The notes: generated by a model from the sequence alone, not told the origin. 64,000 nt of DNA from an uncultured Paracoccaceae bacterium (GCA_913062865.1 CAJXWO010000003.1:1-64000); one strand, 5' to 3'. Shown: positions 30,366 through 39,854, counted from the stretch's first letter. Numbers and translations are program-made.

Positions 30366-33298
30366 GATCCGACCTCCGTTCCGACAGGGTCGTCGGTGGT
30401 ATCCCATTCGCCGAACCGTGCAAGGTGGTCGTAATCGCTGCCAAAGCGATCCTTCTGCATTGCCCGCCGGGCGGTATAGCCGCGGTCGCGGTCGCGGTAG
30501 GCGCCGATCAGCTTCGTGAACTCGGCCAGCACCTGCGCGGTCGGCACCTCGTCCAGCGGGGCCGGCACCAGCTTGCCACCGGAGCCGAGCCCAATGAAAA
30601 CGGCTTCGGCCACCGGGGCAGGGTCGACGTTTTCGAACTGCCCGTGTTCGGCGATCATCGCCTCGAGCAGAAGCTGCTTGTCAAAGGCCTTTTGTTCTTT
30701 CTTCGTGGGCGGGCTGCCGGTCTTGTAGTCGTAAAGAAGGATCTCGCCGGTATCGGACAGGTCGATGCGGTCGGCCTTTGCGGTCAGGCAGAAATCGAAT
30801 TCCGGCAAAATCAGGTGACCTTTCCGCTCGAATGCCGTGGGCCGCGCACGGCTCTGCCGCTCGTGTTCTTCGGCGACGAATCGATCCGCCACGCGGCGCA
30901 GGCCAGCGGCCCATGTTTCGCGCGCAAGATGCCAGGGCACCTTCGCATCAAGCCTGTCCCGGGCCATGCGCAGCAACGTCTCGGGGCGCAGATCGCCGGA
31001 CCGGATGAACGCCTCCAACACGTCATGCACAACGATCCCGCGCATCAGCGCATCGGGTGCGCGCATCAGCGGGTCAAGTGGCAACAGCCGCAGCACGCGC
31101 CGGGCGTAGATCGCATAGGGATCGCGGATCAGCGTCTTGATCTCGGTCACCGAAAGCCGTTTCGGCCGCGCGGTTTCAGGCGGTTGTGGCGAAGGGCGCG
31201 GTGCGCGGCAGACGGGCGGCGACGCATCGAGGACAGAGGCAAAGCCCAGCCATTCCGCGCCGCGTGCGCGCATGGCATCCAGCATCTCGGGACCACCTTC
31301 GTCGGGCAGACCGGACAACAGATTGATCAGACGATTGATCCAGCGCGACGGTACGGTTTCCGCGTCATCCGACCGTTTGGATCGGGTCAGCCAGACCTCG
31401 GTTGCGCCGATGGCCTGCTGGAAGTCTTGGGCCGACAATCCGATCCGACGTTCCGGCAACAACAGCCCGGCCCGGTCCCGCAGCTTGCGGTTCAGCCACG
31501 GGTCGGGCGCGGGGGCCTCGGGCCAGCTGCCCTCGTTCAGACCGCCCAGGATCATCAGGTCGGCCCCCTGCACCCGCGCTTCGAGCGTGCCCCAGATCAG
31601 GATGCGGGGATGGGGCGCGTCCCTGTCGCGCAGCTCACCCCGTGATAGGACGGCACCGAACAGGTCGGCATAGTCCGCCGCGCTCAGATCGCCACCCGCA
31701 TCCGCCGTCGCCAGAAGCCTGTCCACCGCCGCGCGCGTTTCGATCCCGGCGCGTTCGTCCCAAAGGGTTCCGCTGCCCGTGCCCTCGGGTCCGTGTGCCA
31801 GCCGTTCCGAAAGCGCGACATGCATCCCCAGCAGTGTGCCCAGTGGCTGCACCCCGCCTTGGCGCTGCCCGCAGAAACAGTCGATAACCCATTCGATCCA
31901 GGTTTCGGCCTCGGGCCGTTTCAGGGCCTTGGCCCAGGCCCACAGGGCGGCCTTGTCGGGGTAGGGCACACCTTTCTTGCGGAGCCAAAGTTCCAGTTCG
32001 CGGGTCAGCAGAAGATGCGGACCACGGTCCGCCCCGCTGTGGCACAGCGGGTGCTTGAGCACGGTCAGAAGCAGCTCTGACGTCAAATCCTGCAGGAACA
32101 GTGACGCAACATGGCGCAGGAACCGCCCTGGTGCCGTCAGTTGAAGTGGCGTCCCCGCGCTGTCGTCGGGCAGGATGCCCCACCGGTCCAAAGCGGCAGT
32201 GACCTGCCGTGTCAGCATCCGGTCCGGCGTGATCAGCGCGGCGGTCTGCCCGTCCTCGGCCGCTTGGCGCAGCCGCAGCGCAATGGCAAGCGCCTCGGCG
32301 CGGGCGCTGGGCGCTTCGACAAGGGTCAGATGCCCGGTGGCGGCCTCGAGTTCCGGGCCCAGCTTGGGGCCGTCCTGCAACCAGGCGTCTGTCACCGGCG
32401 CAGGCCTGAGTGCCAGAGAGATGAGCCGATTGGTGGCCGGGTGCGGCGCCGTGTGGTCCGACCATCGGGAAATATCGTCACTGTTCAGGCCAAGATCCTG
32501 CATGAGCCGGTAAAACCGGAACTGTGGATGGTCCTCGGCCGACAGCCCGCTTCCATCCCGCTCGAGCGCATTCCAGACCGCGCGCGGCATGTGGAAGTCG
32601 AACCCCGGCAGGATCACCGCGCCCTGCGGGAGCCGAGAGACGGCCCCCATCAACAAGTGGGTCGTGCCCCGCGATCCCGTCGATCCGGCTAGGATGACCG
32701 GGTGATCCGGCGGATCGCCCTGCCAGGAGTGGGCCAACCGCTCGGCGGCCTGACGTTGCTGAGCGGCGGCATCAGGCTCTGTCTCGGCCCGATCGAGGTA
32801 ATCCTGAACGATGCTCAGAAAGGTCTTGGCCCGGTCCCAGTGACCCGAGGTGTCGCTCACGTCGAGCCCACGGATCGCATCGGCAGAGACGCCTTCGCCC
32901 TGCATCTCGTCGAACAGCGCCGCCAGGCTGTCGGCCAGGTCGAAGAGCGACGCACGCGGCGCAAGGTCTGGCGCGTTTGCCAGCAATTGGTCGACAAGCG
33001 TTGTCAGTTCGATCCTGCGCCGCAGCGGATCGGCTGGCGGCGGAACCGGGTGGCGCGGATCGAGCGCGGGCAGATCCGTGACCAGCCGGATACGGGGCAG
33101 GAACCCGGCGGGCCCTTCGACAAAGACCGTTTCGATCCGCCGGCGCATGCGGGCGGTGTTCACGATCAGCTCGACCCGGGCCATGGCGTCAGGTGGCTGG
33201 CCGTCAAGACGGGCGCGTAGACCGTCCACCAACGCGCGCGGAAAATCGACGCCGGGCTCCATGGCAAAGACACGGGGCTGCATTTGCGCATCAAACAT
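30362..33298 (-). CDS. addB: Double-strand break repair protein AddB
   Basis: Partner of AddA; in characterised complexes AddB has an inactivated helicase domain that scans for recombination hotspots, plus a RecB-like nuclease. The start MFDAQMQPRVFAMEPGVDFP (33298) gives 978 residues. The N-terminal region lacks a clear Walker A motif. ILIWGTLEARVQGADLMILGGLNEGSWP is typical of alphaproteobacterial AddB, and the nuclease motif ILLYDYKTGSPP with upstream LSVTEIKTLIRDPYAIYA is at the C-terminus. It overlaps murU by 8 bp and addA by 4 bp. Confidence 0.95.
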   Translation of the reverse strand: MFDAQMQPRVFAMEPGVDFPRALVDGLRARLDGQPPDAMARVELIVNTARMRRRIETVFVEGPAGFLPRIRLVTDLPALDPRHPVPPPADPLRRRIELTTLVDQLLANAPDLAPRASLFDLADSLAALFDEMQGEGVSADAIRGLDVSDTSGHWDRAKTFLSIVQDYLDRAETEPDAAAQQRQAAERLAHSWQGDPPDHPVILAGSTGSRGTTHLLMGAVSRLPQGAVILPGFDFHMPRAVWNALERDGSGLSAEDHPQFRFYRLMQDLGLNSDDISRWSDHTAPHPATNRLISLALRPAPVTDAWLQDGPKLGPELEAATGHLTLVEAPSARAEALAIALRLRQAAEDGQTAALITPDRMLTRQVTAALDRWGILPDDSAGTPLQLTAPGRFLRHVASLFLQDLTSELLLTVLKHPLCHSGADRGPHLLLTRELELWLRKKGVPYPDKAALWAWAKALKRPEAETWIEWVIDCFCGQRQGGVQPLGTLLGMHVALSERLAHGPEGTGSGTLWDERAGIETRAAVDRLLATADAGGDLSAADYADLFGAVLSRGELRDRDAPHPRILIWGTLEARVQGADLMILGGLNEGSWPEAPAPDPWLNRKLRDRAGLLLPERRIGLSAQDFQQAIGATEVWLTRSKRSDDAETVPSRWINRLINLLSGLPDEGGPEMLDAMRARGAEWLGFASVLDASPPVCRAPRPSPQPPETARPKRLSVTEIKTLIRDPYAIYARRVLRLLPLDPLMRAPDALMRGIVVHDVLEAFIRSGDLRPETLLRMARDRLDAKVPWHLARETWAAGLRRVADRFVAEEHERQSRARPTAFERKGHLILPEFDFCLTAKADRIDLSDTGEILLYDYKTGSPPTKKEQKAFDKQLLLEAMIAEHGQFENVDPAPVAEAVFIGLGSGGKLVPAPLDEVPTAQVLAEFTKLIGAYRDRDRGYTARRAMQKDRFGSDYDHLARFGEWDTTDDPVGTEVGS

Positions 33299-33968
33299 CG
33301 CTGCGCTCCAGCAAGGTTTCGGCCAGGGCGATGCCCTCGGGTCTGCCGACATCGCACCATGCGCCGGGATAGGTCACGGTGAACAGGCGTCTTGCGGCGA
33401 TCATCTCTTTCCAGACCTCGCGCAAGGAAAACACCGTCGCATCAATATCCTGCAGCCGCCCGGTGCGCAGGATCTGTGCGCCCGTATAGATATCGCCCGG
33501 ACCGCGGCTGGCGCGGCCGTCGCGATCGGTCAGGAAATCGCCCGGGCCCCCATGTCCGTATGCCCGGGTCTTCGGCACGCACAGCAAAAGCGCCTCCATC
33601 CTCGTGCCGTCCCAGGCCGCGCGCAGAATGTCGAGCGGATTGGGCCCGGCCCAGACAGCATCGCTGTTCAGCGTCATGACCGGGTCGGCCTTCAGAAGCG
33701 GCAGGGCTTGTTTCAAGCCGCCACCGGTCTCAAGCACCTCTGGCGTTTCGTGCGACAGCAGGACATTCCGTCCCTGCAGATGCCGCGCGATCTGTTCGGC
33801 GCGGTAATGGGTGTTCACGACCACCCGCGGCACATCCTGCGTCAGGTCAAGCGCATGATCGAGCAGCGCCTTGCCCCCCACTTCGATCAGCGGTTTCGGG
33901 CGCGTTGCGGTGAGCGCGCCCATGCGGGTGCCGAAGCCGGCGGCAAAGATCAGGATGGCATCCGGCAT
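33291..33968 (-). CDS. murU: N-acetylmuramate alpha-1-phosphate uridylyltransferase MurU
   Basis: Nucleotidyltransferase that makes UDP-MurNAc from MurNAc-1-phosphate in the peptidoglycan recycling bypass known from Pseudomonas. The start MPDAILIFAAGFGTRMGALT (33968) gives 225 residues. It has the signature AAGFGTRMGAL-RPKPLIEVGGKALLDHAL, and LNSDAVWAG as the metal-binding segment. It overlaps amgK by 19 bp; the pairing with amgK supports the assignment over a generic sugar nucleotidyltransferase. Confidence 0.92.
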   Translation of the reverse strand: MPDAILIFAAGFGTRMGALTATRPKPLIEVGGKALLDHALDLTQDVPRVVVNTHYRAEQIARHLQGRNVLLSHETPEVLETGGGLKQALPLLKADPVMTLNSDAVWAGPNPLDILRAAWDGTRMEALLLCVPKTRAYGHGGPGDFLTDRDGRASRGPGDIYTGAQILRTGRLQDIDATVFSLREVWKEMIAARRLFTVTYPGAWCDVGRPEGIALAETLLERSDV

Positions 33969-34942
33969 GGCGACCTCAGCTTGGACAGGTAGGCGGGATG
34001 CGGCGGGGGCAGGGCCTGTTTCAACACGGGTTCGATATCCGCCAGAGCCGGGTGCGCCAGGCAGGTCATCAAGTGGCCCCATACGCGGGGGATCATGTCG
34101 ATATAGCGCGACTTGCCGTCCCGCTGCGACAGCGCCGCGAAGATCCCCAGGATACGCAGGTTGCGCTGCGCGCCAAGCACATGGACGGCTGTCACCAGTG
34201 CCCCATGGGCCAGCCCGGTTGCATCGGAAAAGCGCCTTATCAGGCTCTGATCCAGCCCGGGCGACAGATCACGACGCGCATCCTGGATCAGGGAGGCAAG
34301 ATCATAAGCGGGGTGGCCGGCCATCGCGTCTTGAAAATCCAGAAGCCCCATCCGTGCGACGCCCCGGCGATCCGGCAGCCAGATCAGGTTCTCGGCATGG
34401 AAGTCGCGCAGGCCGAGGCTGTCCTGGCGGTCGGCGTGCCGGGTCAGCAGCTCTGCGAACCGGTCCCGGACCGGGCCGGCATCGGCCCCGGGCGCATACC
34501 AGTCAAAGGCCGGATCCACGGCCGCGGCCATGAAGGACGGGGTGTAGCGCGGCAGGTCCTCTGGGCAGGGCGTGCGGGCCAGTGCCGCAAGCGTGTCGAC
34601 GGCGGCGGCATAGAGCGCAGGCTCTCGGGTCGGGTCGTCGTCGCACAACCGCGCGACCAGCGCATCACCCAGATCTTCGAGCAGGATCATGCCATTGGCC
34701 GGGTCGCGGGCCAGGATGCGGGGCGCGCTGAAACCGTGGCTTTCCAGGTGCCCAGCGATTTTCAGGAAAGCGGTGTTGCTGGCCGCCGCGTCCGGTCCGG
34801 TCATCATGAGCACGGACGTTTCTATCCTGTCAGGCCGGAACAGTCTCACATATCGGCGAGACGAGGCGTCACCGGCAAGCGCTGCGCGCCGTGCCCCGTC
34901 CCATCCGGCACGTGCGAGAAAGCGGTCGACCGGATCAGCCAT
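33950..34942 (-). CDS. amgK: N-acetylmuramate/N-acetylglucosamine kinase AmgK
   Basis: Phosphotransferase of the aminoglycoside-kinase fold that phosphorylates recovered MurNAc at the anomeric position. It is 330 residues. The N-lobe contains GDASSRRYVRLFR and MILLEDLGDAL. The catalytic loop is LRDFHAENLIWL, and LLDFQDAMAGHPAYDLASLIQDARRD carries the metal-binding aspartate. It overlaps both tsaE (8 bp) and murU. Its protein links cell-wall recycling to this operon. Confidence 0.93.
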   Translation of the reverse strand: MADPVDRFLARAGWDGARRAALAGDASSRRYVRLFRPDRIETSVLMMTGPDAAASNTAFLKIAGHLESHGFSAPRILARDPANGMILLEDLGDALVARLCDDDPTREPALYAAAVDTLAALARTPCPEDLPRYTPSFMAAAVDPAFDWYAPGADAGPVRDRFAELLTRHADRQDSLGLRDFHAENLIWLPDRRGVARMGLLDFQDAMAGHPAYDLASLIQDARRDLSPGLDQSLIRRFSDATGLAHGALVTAVHVLGAQRNLRILGIFAALSQRDGKSRYIDMIPRVWGHLMTCLAHPALADIEPVLKQALPPPHPAYLSKLRSPCRMPS

Positions 34943-35420
34943 GTGCCCGCTCCGTCTTCAGCGATGCCAGTCTGTCGTCCCAATCGCCCTGCGCCCAGGA
35001 CAGGGTGATCCGACGCGCGCTGTCGGACAGGGTGTCGAACCGCAGGTGAAGCGCGGTGTCGGGCGTGTCTGGGCCCAGCCGATCGGGCCATTCGATCAGG
35101 CAGATCGCGCGCTCCATCGCCTCGTCCAGACCCAGTTCCATGACCTCGGACACGTCGGTGAGACGATAGAGATCGCTGTGCCAGATCTCACCCGTCCCTG
35201 TGTCGTAGGTCTGCACCAATGTGAAGGTGGGTGAAGGCACGTCCTCGGGGGTATCCATCTGCGACTGGATGAGCGATCGGGCGAAATGGGTTTTGCCCGC
35301 GCCGATCTCGCCCTCGAGCAACAGAACGTCGCCCGGCCGCAAAAGGCCGCCAATCATCGCGGCAAGCTCTGCCGTTTTCCGGGGCGAGGGCAGGTCGATC
35401 TGGAAACAGGGGCGCACCAT
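34935..35420 (-). CDS. tsaE: tRNA threonylcarbamoyladenosine synthesis ATPase TsaE
   Basis: Small P-loop ATPase needed for t6A37 formation in ANN-reading tRNAs. The real gene is the last 161 codons of a much longer track ORF; it begins MVRPCFQIDLPSPRKTAELA at 35420. Walker A EGEIGAGKTHFARSLI is at 36-51, followed by VPSPTFTLVQTY and HSDLYRL. It overlaps amgK by 8 bp. The longer frame upstream is a shadow of the PAS gene. Confidence 0.95.
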   Translation of the reverse strand: MVRPCFQIDLPSPRKTAELAAMIGGLLRPGDVLLLEGEIGAGKTHFARSLIQSQMDTPEDVPSPTFTLVQTYDTGTGEIWHSDLYRLTDVSEVMELGLDEAMERAICLIEWPDRLGPDTPDTALHLRFDTLSDSARRITLSWAQGDWDDRLASLKTERAHG

Positions 35421-35461
35421 GGTGCCGACACTACAATCTGCCGGGCCCACCGCAAGACCGG

Positions 35462-37039
35462 CTATAGCAAGACCGAGGGTTGTGCCCGTCGGGACGCGAC
35501 CGTCGGCGACATGCCCGAGACGGGCAGGAATCCGATCAGCGTTCCGCCGCCGGAAATCGGGCTGATCGAGCAGGTCATCGGCTGGCCGGATTTCAGGACC
35601 ACCTCTGTTTGCCAGGGCAGGCGTTCGCCCGACGCCCCGACGAAATCGCGCAAATCGCCCCAGACCGGGCTCGGCTCGCTGGCGTCCATCCAGTGACGTG
35701 TGGCGTCGAGGATCGTCACCGCGGCAAAGCTGCTGTCGGGATCGCAGTCCCACAGCGACCGGTACGCCGCGTTGGTCATCATCAGAACTCCCTCGGACGA
35801 AAACACCGCAAGGGCTTCGTGCAGCGTGTCGAGCACTAGCTGGTTCTGTTCCATCTCGGCGCGGAAGCGTCGGGTCAGCGACACCTCGGCGCTGATGTCT
35901 TCGAGCAGGAAGGCGATGGCGCCGTCCGGATGGGGACGACCCGACAGCCGGTAGGTCTGACCCGAGGCCAGTGTCCAGGTTTCGCTGTAAACCCCGTTGA
36001 TCGCGGCCATCACGAGATCGCTGATCTGGTCGCGCCAATCGGCGTAGTTCTTGGGCTCTGGCATGATCTGGTGATCGCGCAGCTGGTCGAAAAAGGATTG
36101 CAGTTTGGGACGCGCGCTCAGGAATTCGGGGGACAGGTGCGTCAGGTCGATCAGGGCCGGGTTGAACAGCGCAAGCCGACGTTCCCTGTCGAAGATCGCA
36201 AGCCCCGTCGACAGGTGGGCAAATGTCTTTGTCAGCGTCTGCACGAAGTTGCGCTGGGCGACTTCGGCCTGGACGACCCGGTCGATACTGGTCGCGTGCC
36301 CGTACCAGGCACCGTCCTCTGCCCGGCTTTGCGAGACGTCGAACCAAAGTTCCTTGCCCGTGTCCGGAGGAGTCAGTGCCCGGCGGCCGCACAGATCGGC
36401 CCCTGTGCTGCCGTCCTGGCCGTGAAACAGCGCCCGGGGCGGGGTGGTGCCGGTGTCATGCCGGTTGAAGCGCATCCGGTCCGACAGTCTCCAATAGGCC
36501 GGGTTCGCCCACAGAACATGGCCGTCGGCGTCAGCTTTCCACATGGGTTCCGGCGCGCTGTCGGCGATTTCAGCCAATGTGTTGCGGTCTTCGGTCAGAC
36601 TGTGGACCAGCTGCGTCGTCAGCGCGGCATCGGACTGTGTGCTGGGCTCGCGCAGGGTCAGCCGAAGAACAGATCCCCACCGTTCCACATCAAGGCGCGC
36701 GGCGTCGATCACCCCCTGTGCCGAGGCGGCATCGTACCCTGGACCCGCAGCCTGGTCGGGATGCCGGGGAAGCCCGGGAAAGCGTGGCTTCAGCGCCGCC
36801 CACAGCCCGATCCAGTGATCTTCCTGCCGGTCGAGCGCGGCAAGGAACTGGCGCCCCTCCGGACTGGCGTCCACCAGGGCCGTTCCGTCGAACAGGAAGG
36901 TCATGCCGCCGCCCCGCACGGAGCGCGGCGGCACCGCCGCGGAGCGCCGCATCCACATCCGTGCCAGCGCCAGAAGCACCAGCCCGGTTCCCAGGCTGAC
37001 GGCGGCGATCTCGATCAGCAGAATGGCATCGAAAGACAT
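35462..37039 (-). CDS. PAS-domain protein without a visible kinase domain
   Basis: An N-terminal membrane segment (MSFDAILLIEIAAVSLGTGLVLLALARMW) is followed by several PAS-like repeats. One contains EIADSAPEPMWKADADGHVLWANPAYWRL, another LSTGLAIFDRERRLALFNPALIDLTHLS, and a third LVLDTLHEALAVFSSEGVLMMTNAAYRSLWD. I see no H-box or ATPase motif, no diguanylate cyclase GGDEF and no output helix-turn-helix up to its stop, so the signal must pass through a partner. The start at 37039 has GCGGGA about 7 nt upstream; 37045 and the GTG at 37069 are alternatives. About 525 residues. It sits between divergently regulated regB and the tsaE-amgK-murU-addBA run. Same-strand histidine kinase regB immediately upstream could be a partner, but that is only positional. 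Confidence 0.85.
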   Translation of the reverse strand: MSFDAILLIEIAAVSLGTGLVLLALARMWMRRSAAVPPRSVRGGGMTFLFDGTALVDASPEGRQFLAALDRQEDHWIGLWAALKPRFPGLPRHPDQAAGPGYDAASAQGVIDAARLDVERWGSVLRLTLREPSTQSDAALTTQLVHSLTEDRNTLAEIADSAPEPMWKADADGHVLWANPAYWRLSDRMRFNRHDTGTTPPRALFHGQDGSTGADLCGRRALTPPDTGKELWFDVSQSRAEDGAWYGHATSIDRVVQAEVAQRNFVQTLTKTFAHLSTGLAIFDRERRLALFNPALIDLTHLSPEFLSARPKLQSFFDQLRDHQIMPEPKNYADWRDQISDLVMAAINGVYSETWTLASGQTYRLSGRPHPDGAIAFLLEDISAEVSLTRRFRAEMEQNQLVLDTLHEALAVFSSEGVLMMTNAAYRSLWDCDPDSSFAAVTILDATRHWMDASEPSPVWGDLRDFVGASGERLPWQTEVVLKSGQPMTCSISPISGGGTLIGFLPVSGMSPTVASRRAQPSVLL

Positions 37040-37114
37040 GGGCATGTCCCGCTCGGAACGGTTTGCCACAAGCTTCGGAAGCGGAGGGTTAACAAATGGT
37101 TAATCGTGCGCCGA

Positions 37115-38512
37115 TCAGACCTCGATGGGCCGGTTTTCCCCAAGGGGCACGGCATTTTCGCCACGCTGCCCGTCGATCTTCGTCCGGGGCCATACCAGTT
37201 CGACGATGGCCCCGCAGCGCTCGGGCTGGTCCTTGGCGGGAAGAAAGGGATCGGCACCGTTGGCAAAGCTGATCTCGGCCCCTGTGCGTTCGAGCAGCGT
37301 CTTGGCAATGAACAGGCCAAGCCCCATGCCGTCGTATTCCGGGCGCCGCCGGTCCGATCGCTCACCGCTGCGGCGCGCGACGAACGGATCGCCGATCCGG
37401 CCGATGAGGTTCTGCGGAAAGCCCTGCCCGTCATCCATGATCCGGATCGTCACCGTGTCGTCGGACCAGGCGGATTCGATCCAGACATTCTCGCGGGCGA
37501 AATCCACCGCGTTCTGGATCAGGTTGCGCAGCCCGTGGATAAGCTCGGGCCGCCGCAGGATCGACGGTTGGGTGAAACCTCCGCCCTGATCGGGCCGTTC
37601 GTTGAAATGGATCGCCTTGCCCCGCTCGGCATGGGGGCCCGCCGCCTCACGGATGACGGCGGCTAGCGGCGCCTGCCGCATTTGCAGGTCGTCCTTTCCA
37701 GTGCGCCCCATGGAGCGCAGGATATCGCGGCATCGGTCGGCCTGGTCACGGATCAGCTCGGCGTCCTCGCGCAGGTCCGGGCGGTCATCCAGTTCTTCCA
37801 TCAGTTCGGCACTGGTCAGCTTGATCGTCGCAAGGGGAGTGCCCAGCTCGTGCGCGGCAGCGGCCACGACGCCGCCCAGGTCGGTCAGCTTCTGTTCGCG
37901 CGACAGGGCCATTTGCGTGGCCGCAAGCGCCTCGGACATGACGTTCATCTCGGACGTCACGCGGCGGGAATAGAGACTGAGAAAGGTCAGTGCGATCACG
38001 ATGGCCGCCCAGTTTCCGAATAGGAATATGTCCGGGATCCGCAGGATGAACCCTTCCTGCGTGCGCAGGGGCAGGTGGAACTCGGCCAGAAGCGTGACCA
38101 GCACCACCGCGGTCACACCCAGAAAGATCGTGGCGCGCAGCTGCATCACCACAGCGGCCACGGTGACCGGGCCCAGCAGCATCAGCGCGAACGGATTGTG
38201 CAGGCCACCCGTGAGGTAGATCAGGAAGCTGAGCTGCAACAGGTCGAACAGCACCATCAGGAAATTCTCGGCCTCGGACAGGCGCTTGTTCTCGGGGAAC
38301 AGGAAGATGGCCAGGAGGTTGCCGATGACAGAGATGCCCACGGTCAGGTAGCACAGGCCCATTTCGATCTGCAGGTTGAACAGCCGCTCTGCCACCGTCA
38401 GCGCGGCGAGCTGCCCCGCGATGGCAACCCAGCGCAGGGTGATCAGCGTGCGCAGCCGGATGTAGCTGCCCCGCGAGGTCGTCCAAAGAAGGCCCGGACC
38501 CGTGTCGCTCAT
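37115..38512 (-). CDS. regB: Redox sensor histidine kinase RegB (PrrB)
   Basis: Membrane kinase that senses the redox state and phosphorylates RegA. Starting at MSDTGPGLLWTTSRG (38512; the track start is 33 codons earlier, in the divergent region) gives 465 residues. About six transmembrane segments precede residue 180. The ubiquinone-binding GGLHNPF heptapeptide is at 102-108, the phosphoacceptor H-box AAAAHELGTPLATIKL has His221, and the conserved redox-active cysteine lies in DQADRCRDIL (Cys261). The ATP-binding domain ends the protein. It diverges from senC across 85 bp. Confidence 0.96.
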   Translation of the reverse strand: MSDTGPGLLWTTSRGSYIRLRTLITLRWVAIAGQLAALTVAERLFNLQIEMGLCYLTVGISVIGNLLAIFLFPENKRLSEAENFLMVLFDLLQLSFLIYLTGGLHNPFALMLLGPVTVAAVVMQLRATIFLGVTAVVLVTLLAEFHLPLRTQEGFILRIPDIFLFGNWAAIVIALTFLSLYSRRVTSEMNVMSEALAATQMALSREQKLTDLGGVVAAAAHELGTPLATIKLTSAELMEELDDRPDLREDAELIRDQADRCRDILRSMGRTGKDDLQMRQAPLAAVIREAAGPHAERGKAIHFNERPDQGGGFTQPSILRRPELIHGLRNLIQNAVDFARENVWIESAWSDDTVTIRIMDDGQGFPQNLIGRIGDPFVARRSGERSDRRRPEYDGMGLGLFIAKTLLERTGAEISFANGADPFLPAKDQPERCGAIVELVWPRTKIDGQRGENAVPLGENRPIEV

Positions 38513-38597
38513 GTGCGCGCCTGTGTCTCTTGCATGTCTGTGGCCGATTGTTAGGTCTGACGAACAAATAGCGCAACTTAGCAGAGGGTCCGCCCCG

Positions 38598-39221
38598 ATG
38601 AAGACCAGCACCTATGCCATTGCCGCGGCCGCCGCGGTTGTCGCCGCGATCGGCGGTTTCTGGGTCGCCTCCATGGACAGGTCCGAAGACCAGTTTGCCC
38701 AGTGCAGGGTGGGGCAGGTAGCGGGTGGCTCGGACCAGATCGGCGGGCCCTTCACCCTCGTCTCGGAAACCGGCGAAACGGTGACGAACGAGGACGTGAT
38801 CACCGAACCGTCGCTCCTCTATTTCGGCTATACCTTCTGCCCCGATGTCTGCCCGCTCGACACCGCGCGGAATGCCGAGGCGGTTGCGATCCTCGATGAA
38901 CGCGGGGTTCAGGTGCAGCCGGTCTTCATCTCTGTGGATGCTGGCCGTGACACGCCCGAGACTCTGGCGGCCTTTACCGACAACCTGCACCCCCGCATGG
39001 TGGGGCTGACCGGGTCCGAGGAGCAGATCAAGGCGGCCAGCCAAGCCTACCGGACGTATTATAAAGTTCAGGAAAGTGACGACCCCGATTACTACCTGAT
39101 CGACCACTCGACCTTTTCCTACCTCGTCCTGCCCGAGCACGGGTTCGTCGAATTCTTCCGGCGTGATACACCGCCCGAGCAATTGGCCGATCAGATTCAA
39201 TGCTTTGTGGATGCGATGTGA
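38598..39221 (+). CDS. senC: SCO1/SenC (PrrC) copper chaperone
   Basis: Thioredoxin-fold protein that delivers copper to cytochrome oxidase and in this locus influences RegBA signalling. The ATG at 38598 gives 207 residues with an N-terminal membrane anchor (YAIAAAAAVVAAIGGFWVAS). The copper-binding CPDVC is at 81-85 and a conserved histidine lies in YYLIDHSTFSYLV. It is followed by regA after 75 bp and diverges from regB, the well-known regB-senC-regA layout. Confidence 0.95.
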   Translation: MKTSTYAIAAAAAVVAAIGGFWVASMDRSEDQFAQCRVGQVAGGSDQIGGPFTLVSETGETVTNEDVITEPSLLYFGYTFCPDVCPLDTARNAEAVAILDERGVQVQPVFISVDAGRDTPETLAAFTDNLHPRMVGLTGSEEQIKAASQAYRTYYKVQESDDPDYYLIDHSTFSYLVLPEHGFVEFFRRDTPPEQLADQIQCFVDAM

Positions 39222-39296
39222 CGCTGCGAAGGTTTGACGCATGGGGGGGTGCGGGCTAGAAGTTTCTACCAGCACTCACAACCCGGAGGGTCCCGC

Positions 39297-39851
39297 ATGC
39301 CCGCAGATGCCCAAATCGATCTGGGAGAAGACCGAAGCCTTCTCTTGGTCGACGATGACGAGCCGTTTCTGCGGCGCCTTGCCAAGGCGATGGAAAAGCG
39401 CGGTTTCGAGGTCGAGACGGCCGGGTCCGTTGCGGCAGGACAAGCGGTGGCCACTGCCCGTCCGCCCGCTTATGCCGTGGTCGATCTGCGGCTTGAGGAT
39501 GGCAACGGCCTCGACGTTGTCGAAGTGTTGCGCGAAAAGCGGCCCGACAGCCGTGTCGTGGTTCTGACGGGGTACGGCGCCATTGCCACGGCCGTGGCCG
39601 CGGTCAAGATCGGGGCGACGGACTACCTGTCCAAGCCCGCCGATGCGACCGACATCACCAATGCCTTGTTGGCCCGGAGCGACGCTCTGCCCCCGCCACC
39701 GGAAAACCCGATGAGCGCCGACCGCGTGCGGTGGGAGCATATTCAGCGGGTCTACGAGCTGTGCGACCGCAACGTGTCGGAAACCGCGCGGCGGCTGAAC
39801 ATGCACCGCCGGACCCTGCAGCGCATCCTGGCCAAGCGCAGCCCGCGCTGA
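39297..39851 (+). CDS. regA: Redox response regulator RegA (PrrA/ActR)
   Basis: Global regulator of photosynthesis, respiration and carbon/nitrogen fixation genes in this group. The start MPADAQIDLGEDRSLLLVDDDEPF at 39297 gives 184 residues, exactly the size of RegA. The phosphoacceptor is Asp63 (YAVVDLRLEDGNG), the receiver lysine lies in DYLSKPADATDI, and a Fis-type helix-turn-helix ends the protein (NVSETARRLNMHRRTLQRILAK). The proline linker PPPPEN separates the two domains. It ends 3 bp from the convergent acetyltransferase. Confidence 0.97.
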   Translation: MPADAQIDLGEDRSLLLVDDDEPFLRRLAKAMEKRGFEVETAGSVAAGQAVATARPPAYAVVDLRLEDGNGLDVVEVLREKRPDSRVVVLTGYGAIATAVAAVKIGATDYLSKPADATDITNALLARSDALPPPPENPMSADRVRWEHIQRVYELCDRNVSETARRLNMHRRTLQRILAKRSPR

Positions 39852-39854
39852 TCT

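Noticed and set aside
34935-36392. Extended 485-codon frame ending in TsaE
   Set aside because: Only the last 161 codons match TsaE. The upstream part is out of frame with the PAS gene on the same strand and has no family pattern.
35930-37666. 578-codon plus-strand frame opposite the PAS gene and regB
   Set aside because: Antisense to two well-supported genes and crosses their intergenic region; composition-driven.
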